29,442 bases of DNA from Flavobacteriales bacterium UBA720 (lineage in GTDB: Bacteria > Bacteroidota > Bacteroidia > Flavobacteriales > Weeksellaceae). A program made the position numbers and the translations under genes. Below are positions 21,798 to 29,442 of this stretch, one piece after another; within the stretch, counting starts at the first letter, position 1, and each line of letters opens with the position of its first letter. The notes under the pieces were generated by a model. That model searched no databases. It worked only from the letters and a program-made list of their open reading frames with translations, and was not told the origin of the DNA. Location of the stretch: NCBI GenBank assembly GCA_002297505.1, contig DBLQ01000127.1:1-29442 (forward strand), in the 5' to 3' direction.

Positions 21798-21825
21798 TTT
21801 AAAACAACCAAATCTACTTTACGAA

Positions 21826-22692
21826 ATGATAACGATTCAAAATACAAAACTGAAAGCCACATTCAAGGAACTCGGCGCAGAATTAACCTCTCTCATCGAT
21901 CTCGAAAACGGAAAAGAATTGATGTGGAGCGGCAATCCCGATTTCTGGAGTGGACAAAGTCCTGTTCTTTTTCCCACCGTTGGCGCCCTGAAAAACGAAC
22001 AATACATTTTTGAAGGCAAAACTTATGAACTTCCGCGCCACGGTTTTGCAAGGAGACGAACTTTTGAAGTAAAAAATTCAACTGAAAATGAAGTTATTTT
22101 TGAATTGAAATCTGATGAAGAATCTTTGAAAATTTATCCTTTCGAATTCAGTTTGGAAATCAAATATACTTTGGTTGAGAACAAACTGACTGTTTCTTAT
22201 CAAGTGAAAAATCTGTCTGAAAAAGAAATGTATTTTTCTCTCGGCGCACATCCGGGATTTGCAATCGATACAGAAAATGGATTAAAATATAACGACTACG
22301 AAATTGTTTTTTCAGATGATGATCGACTGGAAATCCATCCTTTGATTGACAACCTCATCAGCAGTAAAACACAGACTATTGAACTTAATAATAAATCACT
22401 TCCTTTATCTTACGAATTGTTCTCAAAAGATGCGCTGGTAATGACAAACATGAAAAGCCGAGAATTGACTTTGAGAAATAAGAAGAATGACCATCAGGTG
22501 ATTTTTACGTTTTCAAACTTTCCTTACTTCGGGATTTGGGCTGCGAAGAATGCAGATTTCGTTTGTCTGGAACCTTGGCAAGGCATTGCAGATCTGGAAA
22601 ATCATAATCAGGAATTAACGCAGAAATTCGGGATTTTGAAATTAGAGAAAAATCAAGATTGGACGGCTAATTGGGCGGTGGAGATTGAATAA
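21826..22692 (+). CDS. aldose 1-epimerase family protein (LACX type), 288 aa
   Basis: This is a galactose-mutarotase-like beta-supersandwich protein. The start TIQNTKLKATFKELGAELTS and the sequence LMWSGNPDFWSGQSPVLFPTVG are hallmarks of the LACX/YeaD-type branch. The two sugar-site His residues are in LPRHGFARRRTFEV and LGAHPGFAI; the base Glu is likely in VCLEPWQGIAD near the C-terminus. It probably interconverts alpha and beta anomers of an aldose or sugar phosphate in the cytoplasm (no signal peptide). Length is as expected. It follows the small membrane protein gene by 28 bp and is closed by a strong terminator. Confidence 0.9.
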   Translation: MITIQNTKLKATFKELGAELTSLIDLENGKELMWSGNPDFWSGQSPVLFPTVGALKNEQYIFEGKTYELPRHGFARRRTFEVKNSTENEVIFELKSDEESLKIYPFEFSLEIKYTLVENKLTVSYQVKNLSEKEMYFSLGAHPGFAIDTENGLKYNDYEIVFSDDDRLEIHPLIDNLISSKTQTIELNNKSLPLSYELFSKDALVMTNMKSRELTLRNKKNDHQVIFTFSNFPYFGIWAAKNADFVCLEPWQGIADLENHNQELTQKFGILKLEKNQDWTANWAVEIE

Positions 22693-22703
22693 CTAAAAAA
22701 TAA

Positions 22704-22733
22704 AAAAGTGTCAGAGATTTTTCTGACACTTTT
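22704..22733. terminator. bidirectional hairpin terminator
   Basis: AAAAGTGTCAGA (22704-22715) and TCTGACACTTTT (22722-22733) pair perfectly with a 6-nt loop. It lies between the convergent epimerase and S9 peptidase genes. Confidence 0.88.
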
Positions 22734-22747
22734 AATTTTAATTTAAT

Positions 22748-24742
22748 TTACAAAGTCTCCTTCAGCCAATCAAAGAATTCTCTCTGCCAAACCAAACCAT
22801 TTTGCGGATGAAGCACCCAATGGTTTTCGTTCGGGAAGTAGAGGAATTTTGTTTTAAGACCTTTTAATTTTGCTGCCTGAAAAGCCTCCTGACCTTGCTC
22901 ATAAGGCACACGGAAATCTATTCCGCCCTGGATCACCATGATCGGTTTATTCCATTTGTCCACAAAATTACTAGGATTAAACTCTGAGTACGCTTTCGGC
23001 GTAGGCTTTTTCCAGTAGTTGCCACCTAAATCCCAATTGGCAAACCAAAGTTCCTCTGTTGTTCCATACCAGGATTTCATATCAAACAATCCGTCGTGCG
23101 CTATAAAAGTTTTGAATCTGTTCTGATGAACACCAGCCAGCATATATACAGAATATCCACCGTAACTTGCGCCAACTGCCGCTACTCTGTCGCCATCTAC
23201 GTAAGGCAAAGTCTTTGCAAAATCGGTTGCTGACAAGTAATCTTTGATTGGCTGTCCGCCCCAGTCGCCACTGATCTCTTCATTCCACTTCACGCCCCAG
23301 CCTGGCATTCCGCGTCTGTTGGGTGCCACTACGATGTAACCGTTGGCTGCCATCAGAGCGAAGTTCCATCTGGTGGAGAAAAATTGCGTCAGCGCAGATT
23401 GTGGGCCGCCCTGGCAATAGACTAAAGTCGGGTATTTTTTATTCGGGTCGAAGTTGGGTGGATAATGAAACCAAACGCCCATTTCTTTTCCGTCTGTGGT
23501 TTTGACCATTTTGAGTTCGGATTTTCCGGGCGTTATGGCAGCGTAATTATCTTTGTTGATATCGGTCAGCTGCTTCAAAACGCCTTTAGAATCAACCTCG
23601 AACAAATCTGCATTATGGTTGATATCGGTTTTGGTCACCCAAAGTTTACCTTTATTTTCCAAAACAATGTCATTGATATCAAAGCCACCTTTTGTGATTT
23701 GTTTTACCGTTTTATTTTTAACATCCACTGTAAACAATTGCTTCGTTCCTCTGAACGCTGACGTGAAATAAATCAATTTGGAATCCGACGCCCATCTGAC
23801 GTCGCCGGTTACACTTTCGTCCCAGGCTTTCGTCAAATTGGTTTTGGATTTGGATTTCCAATCCATTATGACAATGTCGTTTTTATCTGCTTCGTAACCG
23901 TCTCTTTCCATAGAGTTCCAGAGCAGGAATTTACCATCATTGCTGAATTTTGGATTCACGTCGTAACCCATCATGCCTTCCGTCAGATTGGTCGTTTTTC
24001 CTGTGGCAAGATTGTAAGAAAAAATATCTGTGTTGGTACTTTGTGCGTACTCGGCACCGGATTTCGCCTTGGTCACATAAAGCAATTCGGACGAGTCCGG
24101 ACTCCAGACAAAATCTTCTGCGCTGCCAAATGGTTTCTGAGGTGAGTCAAAAGCTTTTCCTTCCAACAAGTCTTTGGCTTTATCCGCAGATTCTGAAACA
24201 TTAACCACGAAAACGTGATTGTAAGAACCTTCATTCCAGGCATCCCAATGGCGGTGGTTCAGGTCTGTGTAGATTTGAGCCGTGGTTTTCGGCAGGTCTT
24301 TGTATTTATCTTTTCCTAAAAGATTTTCGATATGAACCGATTTACTGAAAGCAACTTTTTTTCCGTCCGGAGCGATCACAATATTATCAACTTCGCCAAC
24401 ATTATAAAATTCTGACCAGGTTTTCCCAGAATCCTTCGACAGGAAGATTTTATTATTTTCTAAAGCGTAGATTCCGTTTTGATCCCATTGGATCAGGCTT
24501 TTCTTTCCCAAATCAATTTTAGCAGATTTCCCGGAAACGTCAAGCCAGAAAGCTTCGGAATTGGATTTTTCTGTTTTAAGGTCTGTTTTGCTGATCTTGT
24601 AAATGAGAGAAGATTGATCCGGCGAAACCGCCTGAACGCCGAGTCGATTGAGCGTCCACATCATTTCCGGTGTCATCACCTGTTGTGCATTCATCATAAA
24701 AGGTGCTGCAATAGCTGCAGCCATAATATTTTTTAATTTCAT
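22748..24742 (-). CDS. exported S9 family prolyl oligopeptidase, 664 aa
   Basis: This is a serine peptidase of the acylaminoacyl/dipeptidyl peptidase group. The signal peptide begins MKLKNIMAAAIAAPFMMNAQ. An N-terminal seven-blade beta-propeller of WD40/TolB-like strands (about 25-410) is followed by the alpha/beta-hydrolase domain. The catalytic triad is Ser about 526 in GASYGGY, Asp about 609 in GGIDFRVP, and His about 641 in NENHWVLHP. It should act in the periplasm on peptides. The frame is open further upstream to 24817 and would overlap the divergent gene; ATG at 24742 gives a proper signal peptide and is chosen. Confidence 0.92.
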   Translation of the reverse strand: MKLKNIMAAAIAAPFMMNAQQVMTPEMMWTLNRLGVQAVSPDQSSLIYKISKTDLKTEKSNSEAFWLDVSGKSAKIDLGKKSLIQWDQNGIYALENNKIFLSKDSGKTWSEFYNVGEVDNIVIAPDGKKVAFSKSVHIENLLGKDKYKDLPKTTAQIYTDLNHRHWDAWNEGSYNHVFVVNVSESADKAKDLLEGKAFDSPQKPFGSAEDFVWSPDSSELLYVTKAKSGAEYAQSTNTDIFSYNLATGKTTNLTEGMMGYDVNPKFSNDGKFLLWNSMERDGYEADKNDIVIMDWKSKSKTNLTKAWDESVTGDVRWASDSKLIYFTSAFRGTKQLFTVDVKNKTVKQITKGGFDINDIVLENKGKLWVTKTDINHNADLFEVDSKGVLKQLTDINKDNYAAITPGKSELKMVKTTDGKEMGVWFHYPPNFDPNKKYPTLVYCQGGPQSALTQFFSTRWNFALMAANGYIVVAPNRRGMPGWGVKWNEEISGDWGGQPIKDYLSATDFAKTLPYVDGDRVAAVGASYGGYSVYMLAGVHQNRFKTFIAHDGLFDMKSWYGTTEELWFANWDLGGNYWKKPTPKAYSEFNPSNFVDKWNKPIMVIQGGIDFRVPYEQGQEAFQAAKLKGLKTKFLYFPNENHWVLHPQNGLVWQREFFDWLKETL

Positions 24743-24828
24743 TATATAAATAATTGATTTTGAAAAAACTCCGACGAAGGTATTAAATAATTGTCTAAAT
24801 TTGGGTGAAACAGACAAACTTATTAACT

Positions 24829-25452
24829 ATGAGAAAACTTCTACTTTTTGCTTGGATGTCAGCCCCGGCATTCGGTTTCGGACAATCCGATAACCTTCCG
24901 GAAAAAACTGTTTATTTCAAACCACCGGCCAGCTGGACCAATGTCTGTTCTTATATGAATTACATTGACCCAGTGGTAACCATCGATTTCTTTCCGCCGG
25001 GAAGCCCGATGACACCGGCTTGCGAAGGCTGGTATAAGACGACCCGAAATTTTAATAAAGCTTCTTTCGGTTTCAACAACTGCATCTACTTGGGCGGCTC
25101 GCCGAACACGAATTATGCAGAGTCGGTAGTGATCGCAGAGGATACCGTTTATTACGATTATTCTGCGGGTCCAATTTCCAACCCGCCAGCTTGCCTGCTG
25201 GCTGTCAATGATCCATCGAAAAAGATAGCAGTAGTGAAAATATTTCCCAATCCTGTTCAGGACTATGTGAATATTGAATCGGATAAAAATTTTGTTGCTT
25301 ACGAAATCACCGATGCGTCCGGCAAGTCACTTTTGATTAAGGAATTTAATCATTCTAAAATTGACATCCGTCATCTGAAAGCCGGCTTGTATTTTATCCG
25401 TTTAAAATCCCTTGGCAATGAAACCAATGTTGTAAAATTTATTAAAAAATAA
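24829..25452 (+). CDS. small secreted protein with CBM26-like and T9SS sorting domains, 207 aa
   Basis: The signal peptide is MRKLLLFAWMSAPAFGFGQ. The next 100 residues contain VYFKPPASWTNVCSYM, FFPPGSPMTPACEGWYK and FGFNNCIYLGGSPNTNYAES. The order (YFxxPxxWxNV, PGxPM, GWYK, FNN, NY) resembles the starch-binding CBM26 fold, here with extra Cys residues. The last 70 residues are a T9SS type A sorting domain (IFPNPVQDYVNI through IRHLKAGLYFIRLKS). The protein is probably exported through the type IX system and may bind a glucan; it has no catalytic domain. GTG 24805 is an alternative start but is not needed. TAAATTTG (24796-24803) is a plausible -7 box. Confidence 0.75.
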   Translation: MRKLLLFAWMSAPAFGFGQSDNLPEKTVYFKPPASWTNVCSYMNYIDPVVTIDFFPPGSPMTPACEGWYKTTRNFNKASFGFNNCIYLGGSPNTNYAESVVIAEDTVYYDYSAGPISNPPACLLAVNDPSKKIAVVKIFPNPVQDYVNIESDKNFVAYEITDASGKSLLIKEFNHSKIDIRHLKAGLYFIRLKSLGNETNVVKFIKK

Positions 25453-25477
25453 GTTTCCGATTATTGAATTAAAATCC

Positions 25478-25485
25478 TATATTTG
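25478..25485 (+). promoter_or_regulatory. putative secG promoter -7 box
   Basis: TATATTTG is a perfect TAnnTTTG match. TTTC at 25454-25457 lies 20 bp upstream as a 3-of-4 -33 box. The ATG of secG is 30 bp downstream. Confidence 0.5.
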
Positions 25486-25514
25486 CGCTTCAAAATTTTT
25501 ATTAAGACGATACT

Positions 25515-25853
25515 ATGAGCACAATATTTACGCTGTTTATGATTTTGATTATCATTGCTAGCATCTTATTAATCATTATCATTATGGCTCAAAACCCAAA
25601 AGGCGGCGGTCTTTCCGGAACATTTGGCGGAACTTCTTCTGCAACCTTCGGCGTTCAGAGAACCAATGACTTTATGGAAAAAGCGACCTGGACATTGGGA
25701 ACTACCATTGTAGTTTTAATTTTGCTGAGCATCATCCTTACAGGAAAACCTTCGCAAACCATGCCTGCAATGCCGACACCGGTAAAATCAGAAGCGCCTG
25801 TGAACGCACCAGCCAACACAACGCCTGCAACACAAGCTCCAGCTACTAAATAA
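25515..25853 (+). CDS. secG: preprotein translocase subunit SecG, 112 aa
   Basis: SecG is the small subunit of the SecYEG translocon. Two membrane helices (about 3-26 and 55-77) flank the family signature AQNPKGGGLSGTFGGTSSAT and FGVQRTNDFMEKATW. The C-terminal 30 residues are an Ala/Pro/Thr-rich tail longer than the E. coli tail but normal for this phylum as I recall. It has its own likely promoter and terminator, so it is monocistronic here. Confidence 0.93.
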   Translation: MSTIFTLFMILIIIASILLIIIIMAQNPKGGGLSGTFGGTSSATFGVQRTNDFMEKATWTLGTTIVVLILLSIILTGKPSQTMPAMPTPVKSEAPVNAPANTTPATQAPATK

Positions 25854-25872
25854 TCGAAATATCATATAAGAT

Positions 25873-25902
25873 AAAAACGCTTCCAAAACCGGAAGCGTTT
25901 TT
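25873..25902. terminator. hairpin terminator after secG
   Basis: AAAAACGCTTCC (25873-25884) and GGAAGCGTTTTT (25891-25902) form a perfect 12-bp stem with a 6-nt loop followed by more T. It serves secG and the convergent HD gene. Confidence 0.9.
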
Positions 25903-25910
25903 TTGTGTCG

Positions 25911-26498
25911 TTACGCAAATTTTTTCTCGTCAAAACATTTTTTCATCAACTGGTGGAAACATTCACCCATATCGTCTGATGCCCTGCAGATGGCGTTTTC
26001 CAGCATATTTCTCACTTGCAGTTCGGTAACGCCGGCTTCTATCCAACTTTTGCCGGACGTGTAGGCATTGAGAATGAAAGGCATGATCCTGTCTATCGCA
26101 CAGGCAAAAATAGCATCCGGAGTTTCCTCCTCTTCAAATTCTATCCACAGGTCGTAAAACTCTGAGGAGAGCGGCTCATCCAACATCCCGAAAATCTTCT
26201 TCGCCGCCAGCTGCTCTCTTTCGAATTTGCCTTTCATTGATTCCTCGTCAAAAAGGAAGGTGTCGCCCGCGTCTATCTCCACCAGATCATGGATGGACAG
26301 CATCCGGATGACGCGCAACAAATCAATGTCCGCCTGGTTTCTGGCGTACGTATACAGAATCTGCGCCAGGATGATAATCTGCCAACTGTGTTCTGCGGTA
26401 TTCTCTCGTCTGGCATCATCGGCATTGTAATTTCTTCTCTGGACGTTCTTCAGCGCATCGACGGCGATGATGAAATCTAATTCTTTCTGGATCTTCAT
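25911..26498 (-). CDS. HD-domain hydrolase (YfbR/HDDC2-like), 195 aa
   Basis: This is a metal-dependent phosphohydrolase of the HD superfamily, most like the YfbR/HDDC2 5'-nucleotidase group. The metal ligands are visible: His37 in TAEHSWQ, His70-Asp71 in LSIHDLVEID, and a later Asp in CAIDRIMPF. The Glu in VEIDAGD is the typical acidic partner. It probably removes phosphate from nucleoside monophosphates in the cytoplasm. Its start codon shares one base with the stop of the upstream gene (TAATG), so the two are translationally coupled. Confidence 0.88.
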   Translation of the reverse strand: MKIQKELDFIIAVDALKNVQRRNYNADDARRENTAEHSWQIIILAQILYTYARNQADIDLLRVIRMLSIHDLVEIDAGDTFLFDEESMKGKFEREQLAAKKIFGMLDEPLSSEFYDLWIEFEEEETPDAIFACAIDRIMPFILNAYTSGKSWIEAGVTELQVRNMLENAICRASDDMGECFHQLMKKCFDEKKFA

Positions 26499-27181
26499 TA
26501 TTCTTTATAGTAATCTTTGATGTTGTATTTTTTGACTTTATTCACCCATTTGTTGTTGATAAAATTTCGGCTGGTAACGGTTACATACTCGCCGCCGGTA
26601 GCATCTTCTTCCAGTTCATAGACTTTCCTCAAGCCTTTTCTTGGGATGACAGCATATTCTGTGGTAATGTGCCAGCAACAACCGGATTTTGCAAAAGTGA
26701 TGATGCGTTTACGTTTAGAATCTGTTTGAAACATTCCGAGATTTTCGTAAGCCAGAGCCGTTAATTCTTCACTTGGCACAAATTGTTTTTTGCTAGCGTT
26801 ATAAACGTAAACATCATACGAAGGTCCGCCATAGCCGCTTTGATTCCCATTTCGGATGGCAACATCTTCGGTGCCATCGAAATTAAAATCTTCGAAGATG
26901 AGCGGACTCTGTTCGTTATAGAGCTGGATGACATTGACACTCGGTTTCTGCTTTTCATTAAGATAAAAGTACAGATCGTCCGAATGTAGTGTCTGGAACT
27001 TCTTCTTGGTTTTCTTATCGGTCAGAACGACGATTCCATTGCCGCTGCAGGTGTCGCCATCGCAAGATTGGACGGTGATCTCCGCATCGTAATTCACGGA
27101 TCCATCTGTGATGACAAATTTCGACTGTGCGAAGGACAGCTGAGTTGCTGTCATCATCATCAATAATGCTACTTTTTTCAT
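26498..27181 (-). CDS. XAC2610-like secreted protein, 227 aa
   Basis: The signal peptide MKKVALLMMMTATQLSFAQ is followed by a beta-rich domain. LIFEDFNFDGTEDVAIRNGN is a calcium-loop-like D-x-N-x-DG segment, and GYGGPSYDVYVYNASKKQFV and GCCWHITTEYAVI match the XAC2610 pattern as I recall it. The molecular role of this family is not known. Four Cys (two in SCDGDTC, two in GCCWH) may form disulfides in the periplasm. It starts 12 bp after the peptidase E stop and overlaps the HD gene by one base, giving a three-gene operon. Confidence 0.75.
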   Translation of the reverse strand: MKKVALLMMMTATQLSFAQSKFVITDGSVNYDAEITVQSCDGDTCSGNGIVVLTDKKTKKKFQTLHSDDLYFYLNEKQKPSVNVIQLYNEQSPLIFEDFNFDGTEDVAIRNGNQSGYGGPSYDVYVYNASKKQFVPSEELTALAYENLGMFQTDSKRKRIITFAKSGCCWHITTEYAVIPRKGLRKVYELEEDATGGEYVTVTSRNFINNKWVNKVKKYNIKDYYKE

Positions 27182-27193
27182 AAGTGTTTCATT

Positions 27194-27886
27194 TTATAAC
27201 AAGGTTCCCGGTGCAATCTCGTAAGGCTCTTTTCCTTTTTCAAAAATCCTTGTGAGTTCTGAACCTTCGACGGTGATTGTGTCATTAATTCTTCTGATCC
27301 AGTTGCCTTCTCTAAGGCCGATAACTTTAATATCATTTTGAGTTAAGAATTCTTTGATTCGGGTTTCGCGGGTTTCGCCGTTGTGTTTGATTTCAGGATT
27401 CGGATCCAGGTAATGGGGATTGATATTGAAGGGGACGAGTGCCATACAATCGAAGCTTGGTGGGTAAACGATGGGCATATCATTGGTGGTTTTCATATTG
27501 AGGCCGCCGATGTTGCTTCCTGCGCTGCATCCAAGGTAGGGTTTTCCGGATTCGACATTTTGTTTCAGGATGTTCATCAGTCCTAACTCGTGCAGAGTTT
27601 TCACCAAAAGAAAAGTATTTCCTCCGCCGGTGAAGAATCCTTGTGCTGAATTGATAGCTTCTACTTTATCATCAAACTCGTGAAGACCTATGACATTGAT
27701 GTTGATTTTGGAGAAGAAATCTTTTGCTTTTGCAGTATAATCTTCGTGTGAGATTCCGCCAGGTCTGGCGAAGGGAATGAAAATTATTTGGTCGATTCCG
27801 GCAAATAATTTCGTTAATTCCGGTTTGAGATACTCCAAATATTGTCCGCCGTAAAGCGTGGATGTGGATGCGAGGATGATGTTCAT
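27194..27886 (-). CDS. pepE: dipeptidase E (peptidase E, S51 family), 230 aa
   Basis: A cytoplasmic serine peptidase that cleaves N-terminal Asp from dipeptides. Key features: ARPGGISHEDY, GFFTGGGNTFLLV (oxyanion region), and the nucleophile elbow GCSAGSNIGG with the catalytic Ser. His in NPHYLDPNP is in the usual C-terminal position, and IGLREGNWI completes the fold. Length fits E. coli PepE (229 aa). The reading frame is open 39 codons further upstream, but that part is encoded by heptamer repeats (NHQPSTI-like) and is not conserved sequence, so ATG 27886 is used. It is the first gene of an operon with the XAC2610-like and HD genes. Confidence 0.9.
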   Translation of the reverse strand: MNIILASTSTLYGGQYLEYLKPELTKLFAGIDQIIFIPFARPGGISHEDYTAKAKDFFSKININVIGLHEFDDKVEAINSAQGFFTGGGNTFLLVKTLHELGLMNILKQNVESGKPYLGCSAGSNIGGLNMKTTNDMPIVYPPSFDCMALVPFNINPHYLDPNPEIKHNGETRETRIKEFLTQNDIKVIGLREGNWIRRINDTITVEGSELTRIFEKGKEPYEIAPGTLL

Positions 27887-27887
27887 T

Positions 27888-27936
27888 TTGATGGTTGATG
27901 GTTGATGGTTGATGGTTGATGGTTGATGGTTGATGG
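27888..27936. repeat. seven perfect TTGATGG heptamers
   Basis: There are seven uninterrupted copies of TTGATGG. The first begins 1 bp upstream of the peptidase E start codon. A 7-bp unit shifts frame with every gain or loss of a copy. In the mRNA the leader reads CCATCAA repeatedly, without structure. Confidence 0.9.
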
Positions 27937-27972
27937 CAAATTTCGGGAAATGTTTTGTTATAGTAGATATAT

Positions 27973-28167
27973 TTAATATTGTTTTAAGAAGCAGGAATAT
28001 CATTTATAGGTGCTCCAATATTGTTTACAGTTGCTAAATATTGTTTTAGTAAGCGAGAATATAAATTTCAGGCGATCCAATATGGTCTACAGGCGCTCCA
28101 ATTTTGTTTACCGATGCTAGAATATTGTATACAGGTGCTAGAATATTGTTTATAGGCGCAAGAATAT
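27973..28167. repeat. degenerate 21-bp minisatellite, about nine copies
   Basis: About nine units with the consensus AGAATATTGTTTACAGGYGC followed by T, spaced 21 bp (one is 20 bp), run from TTAATATTGTTTTAAGAAGC at 27973 to a partial AGAATAT at 28161. The best pair is 28119-28139 and 28140-28160. Copies differ at several positions, so the array is old or selected. Frames on both strands meet stops or lack a start, so it is not clearly coding. It explains most of the gene-free stretch 27887-28234. Confidence 0.85.
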
Positions 28168-28171
28168 AAAA

Positions 28172-28195
28172 AACCTGCAGAATCAACTGCAGGTT
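28172..28195 (-). terminator. terminator of the beta-helix lipoprotein gene
   Basis: AACCTGCAG (28172-28180) and CTGCAGGTT (28187-28195) form a perfect 9-bp stem with a 6-nt loop. On the minus strand it is followed by TTTTTTAT, the expected order for the gene ending at 28235. Confidence 0.88.
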
Positions 28196-28234
28196 CAAAT
28201 AATTTTTTGATTTGATATGAAGAAAAAAGAAAGT

Positions 28235-29434
28235 CTATAATCCGGCCCATCCGCTAGCCCAAGTTGGCGTAGCTGTACCGTTGCCAGCACCAGTGGCATT
28301 GGCATTTTCCGTGTAAGTTCCTGTAGAAAGATCACCTAGGACATAAGGACTACCTTTGACTTCGGTTACTTGTTTTGCGTTATAAGTATTGTTCTCGAAC
28401 TTGATGTTTGTAAATTTGTTTTTACCATTCAGATTCGTAAGCGTAGCAGCATCCTGAATTGCGATTGCGATTTCCCATCCAGAGAACACCACATTATCCA
28501 TAGTTACACCTGTTCCTACTCTAAACATATTCATCCCCTGTTGCTCATTATCGGTGGTTTTATATCCTATGAAGGTTGCGTTTTTGAAAGTAGGATTAGA
28601 CATTGGCGTTGCAGTATGGTTATTTGCATTGTTGTCTGCCTCGATACCTCTGTTACCAACTGTGGCAGAATTTCTTTTACCATACACGTTGGTTGCTGAA
28701 CCATTCCATACTTCTGTCCAGTCAAAAGCATCGTCATCATTATTAATAGAAACGATATTGCTTACATTAACAGTACCTCCAAAGAACTCAATACCATCAT
28801 CAGCACCGTCAATCACAGCAATACCTTCAATTTTAGTCCCGTTACCAACGCCGAAAAGAGAAAGACCGTTGTACTCTTTTGAAGCATTGAATCTGGCTCC
28901 TGCCCATCTGATTTGAGTATATGTTATAGAACCATTGCTATCATCGGCAGCTGATCCACCGTACGGCAAACTTGCTACTTCTGAAACGGCTGTACCACCG
29001 GATGCAGCTGAATTGATTGGTGCTTTTCCACAGATTACGATACCTCCCCAGTCTGCTTTTGCAGGTGTTGCAGCACCGGAGGTGAAGATCACAGGGTTAG
29101 CAGCTGTTCCGTTTGAAAATAATTTTCCGCCCTGTGCTACTGCCAGATAAGTTGCTGTACCACCGGTACAAAGAATTTTTGTCCCTGCAGGAATTGTTAG
29201 TTCTGCGCCACTGTTTACGATTACTGCTCCAGTCATTTTATATGTTTTGGTAGCATCCAGCACCAACTTGTCTCCGGATTTCAGAGTTCCCTGGAAATTA
29301 TTGGGATCAATAGTTACGTTGCTTGGGTTAGGAGTGATTGTTGTGTCTTCGTCGGAAGAACAAGAATTGAAAACAGTAACTGTTGTTAAAGACAAAGTGC
29401 AAAGTATTAATGCACTAGAGATTAATTTTTTCAT
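28235..29434 (-). CDS. surface lipoprotein with right-handed beta-helix, 399 aa
   Basis: The lipoprotein signal ends at Cys25 (VTVFNSC) and is followed by SSDEDTT, an acidic segment like the surface-export signal of Bacteroidota lipoproteins. The mature part is a right-handed parallel beta-helix: an N-terminal cap (GDKLVLDATKTYKMTGAVIV), repeated turns such as GAELTIPAGTKI, IEGIAVIDGADDGIEFFGG, NVSNIVSINNDDDAFDW and FKNATFIGYKT, and a Gly/Thr/Ala-rich end. Such folds often bind or cleave polysaccharide, but no catalytic residues can be named. It is probably displayed on the outer membrane. Its promoter lies beyond the window; the neighbour upstream is not visible. Confidence 0.85.
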   Translation of the reverse strand: MKKLISSALILCTLSLTTVTVFNSCSSDEDTTITPNPSNVTIDPNNFQGTLKSGDKLVLDATKTYKMTGAVIVNSGAELTIPAGTKILCTGGTATYLAVAQGGKLFSNGTAANPVIFTSGAATPAKADWGGIVICGKAPINSAASGGTAVSEVASLPYGGSAADDSNGSITYTQIRWAGARFNASKEYNGLSLFGVGNGTKIEGIAVIDGADDGIEFFGGTVNVSNIVSINNDDDAFDWTEVWNGSATNVYGKRNSATVGNRGIEADNNANNHTATPMSNPTFKNATFIGYKTTDNEQQGMNMFRVGTGVTMDNVVFSGWEIAIAIQDAATLTNLNGKNKFTNIKFENNTYNAKQVTEVKGSPYVLGDLSTGTYTENANATGAGNGTATPTWASGWAGL

Positions 29435-29442
29435 TTTGATTT

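Noticed and set aside
24743..24828. Upstream starts of the S9 peptidase (24817) and the T9SS protein (24805)
   Set aside because: The two extensions overlap each other on opposite strands, and both proteins have good signal peptides from the inner starts (24742 and 24829).
27887..28003. 39-residue N-terminal extension of peptidase E
   Set aside because: It is encoded largely by TTGATGG repeats, and the conserved protein starts MNIILAST at 27886.
27973..28167. CRISPR array
   Set aside because: Units are contiguous 21-mers without unique spacers, and no cas genes are nearby.
28068..28250. Small minus-strand ORF over the 21-bp repeats
   Set aside because: Its sequence is only the translated minisatellite plus the terminator and overlaps the end of the beta-helix gene; it has no conserved start context.

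Overview
The window looks like chromosome from a Bacteroidota, class Flavobacteriia, probably a Chryseobacterium-like member of the Weeksellaceae. This is an inference. It rests on two type IX secretion (T9SS) sorting domains, a lipoprotein with a charged surface-export motif after its lipobox, TAnnTTTG-type -7 boxes, little Shine-Dalgarno sequence, a DnaJ that keeps only one of its two zinc centres, and low to moderate GC.

Region 1 (1-1214) holds interspersed and duplicated non-coding repeats, one hypothetical gene on the minus strand and a block of four 11-bp repeats. Region 2 (1215-10064) is the prize: an integron-like gene-cassette array. A 278-residue tyrosine recombinase reads leftward. 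An attI-like site with two TTGGCGCAA direct repeats lies beside its start. Seven rightward cassettes follow (junctions after bases 2185, 3122, 3854, 4631, 5317, 7420 and 9260). Six of them end in foldable attC-like sites of about 130-190 bp. In five of these the terminal box is the exact reverse complement of the same cassette's first bases, and in the sixth it has one mismatch. This is what circular cassette insertion at G/TT predicts. The integrase ends like IntI but has no visible IntI-specific insert, so it may be a non-canonical integron type. Cassette cargo: a DUF4304-like protein, a DUF4274-like protein, a membrane protein plus zinc-ribbon pair, an unknown protein, a 585-residue unknown protein preceded by two tandem covarying hairpins, a T9SS-exported repeat protein, and a last unknown protein whose attC is missing.

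Region 3 (10105-29434) is ordinary chromosome. It contains a polysaccharide flippase and an FkbM methyltransferase, a TIM-barrel isomerase-like lipoprotein, a secreted glutathione peroxidase, grpE-dnaJ, an S41 peptidase lipoprotein, a DUF2807 protein, and a histidine kinase followed by a DEAD-box helicase. A small membrane protein with an aldose-1-epimerase, an S9 prolyl oligopeptidase, a small T9SS protein and secG come next. It ends with an operon of peptidase E, an XAC2610-like protein and an HD hydrolase, and a beta-helix surface lipoprotein. Clear hairpin terminators separate several convergent pairs. Two minus-strand genes have heptamer repeats just upstream of their start codons, and a 21-bp degenerate minisatellite fills much of 27887-28234. 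I saw no tRNA, rRNA, CRISPR array or transposase.
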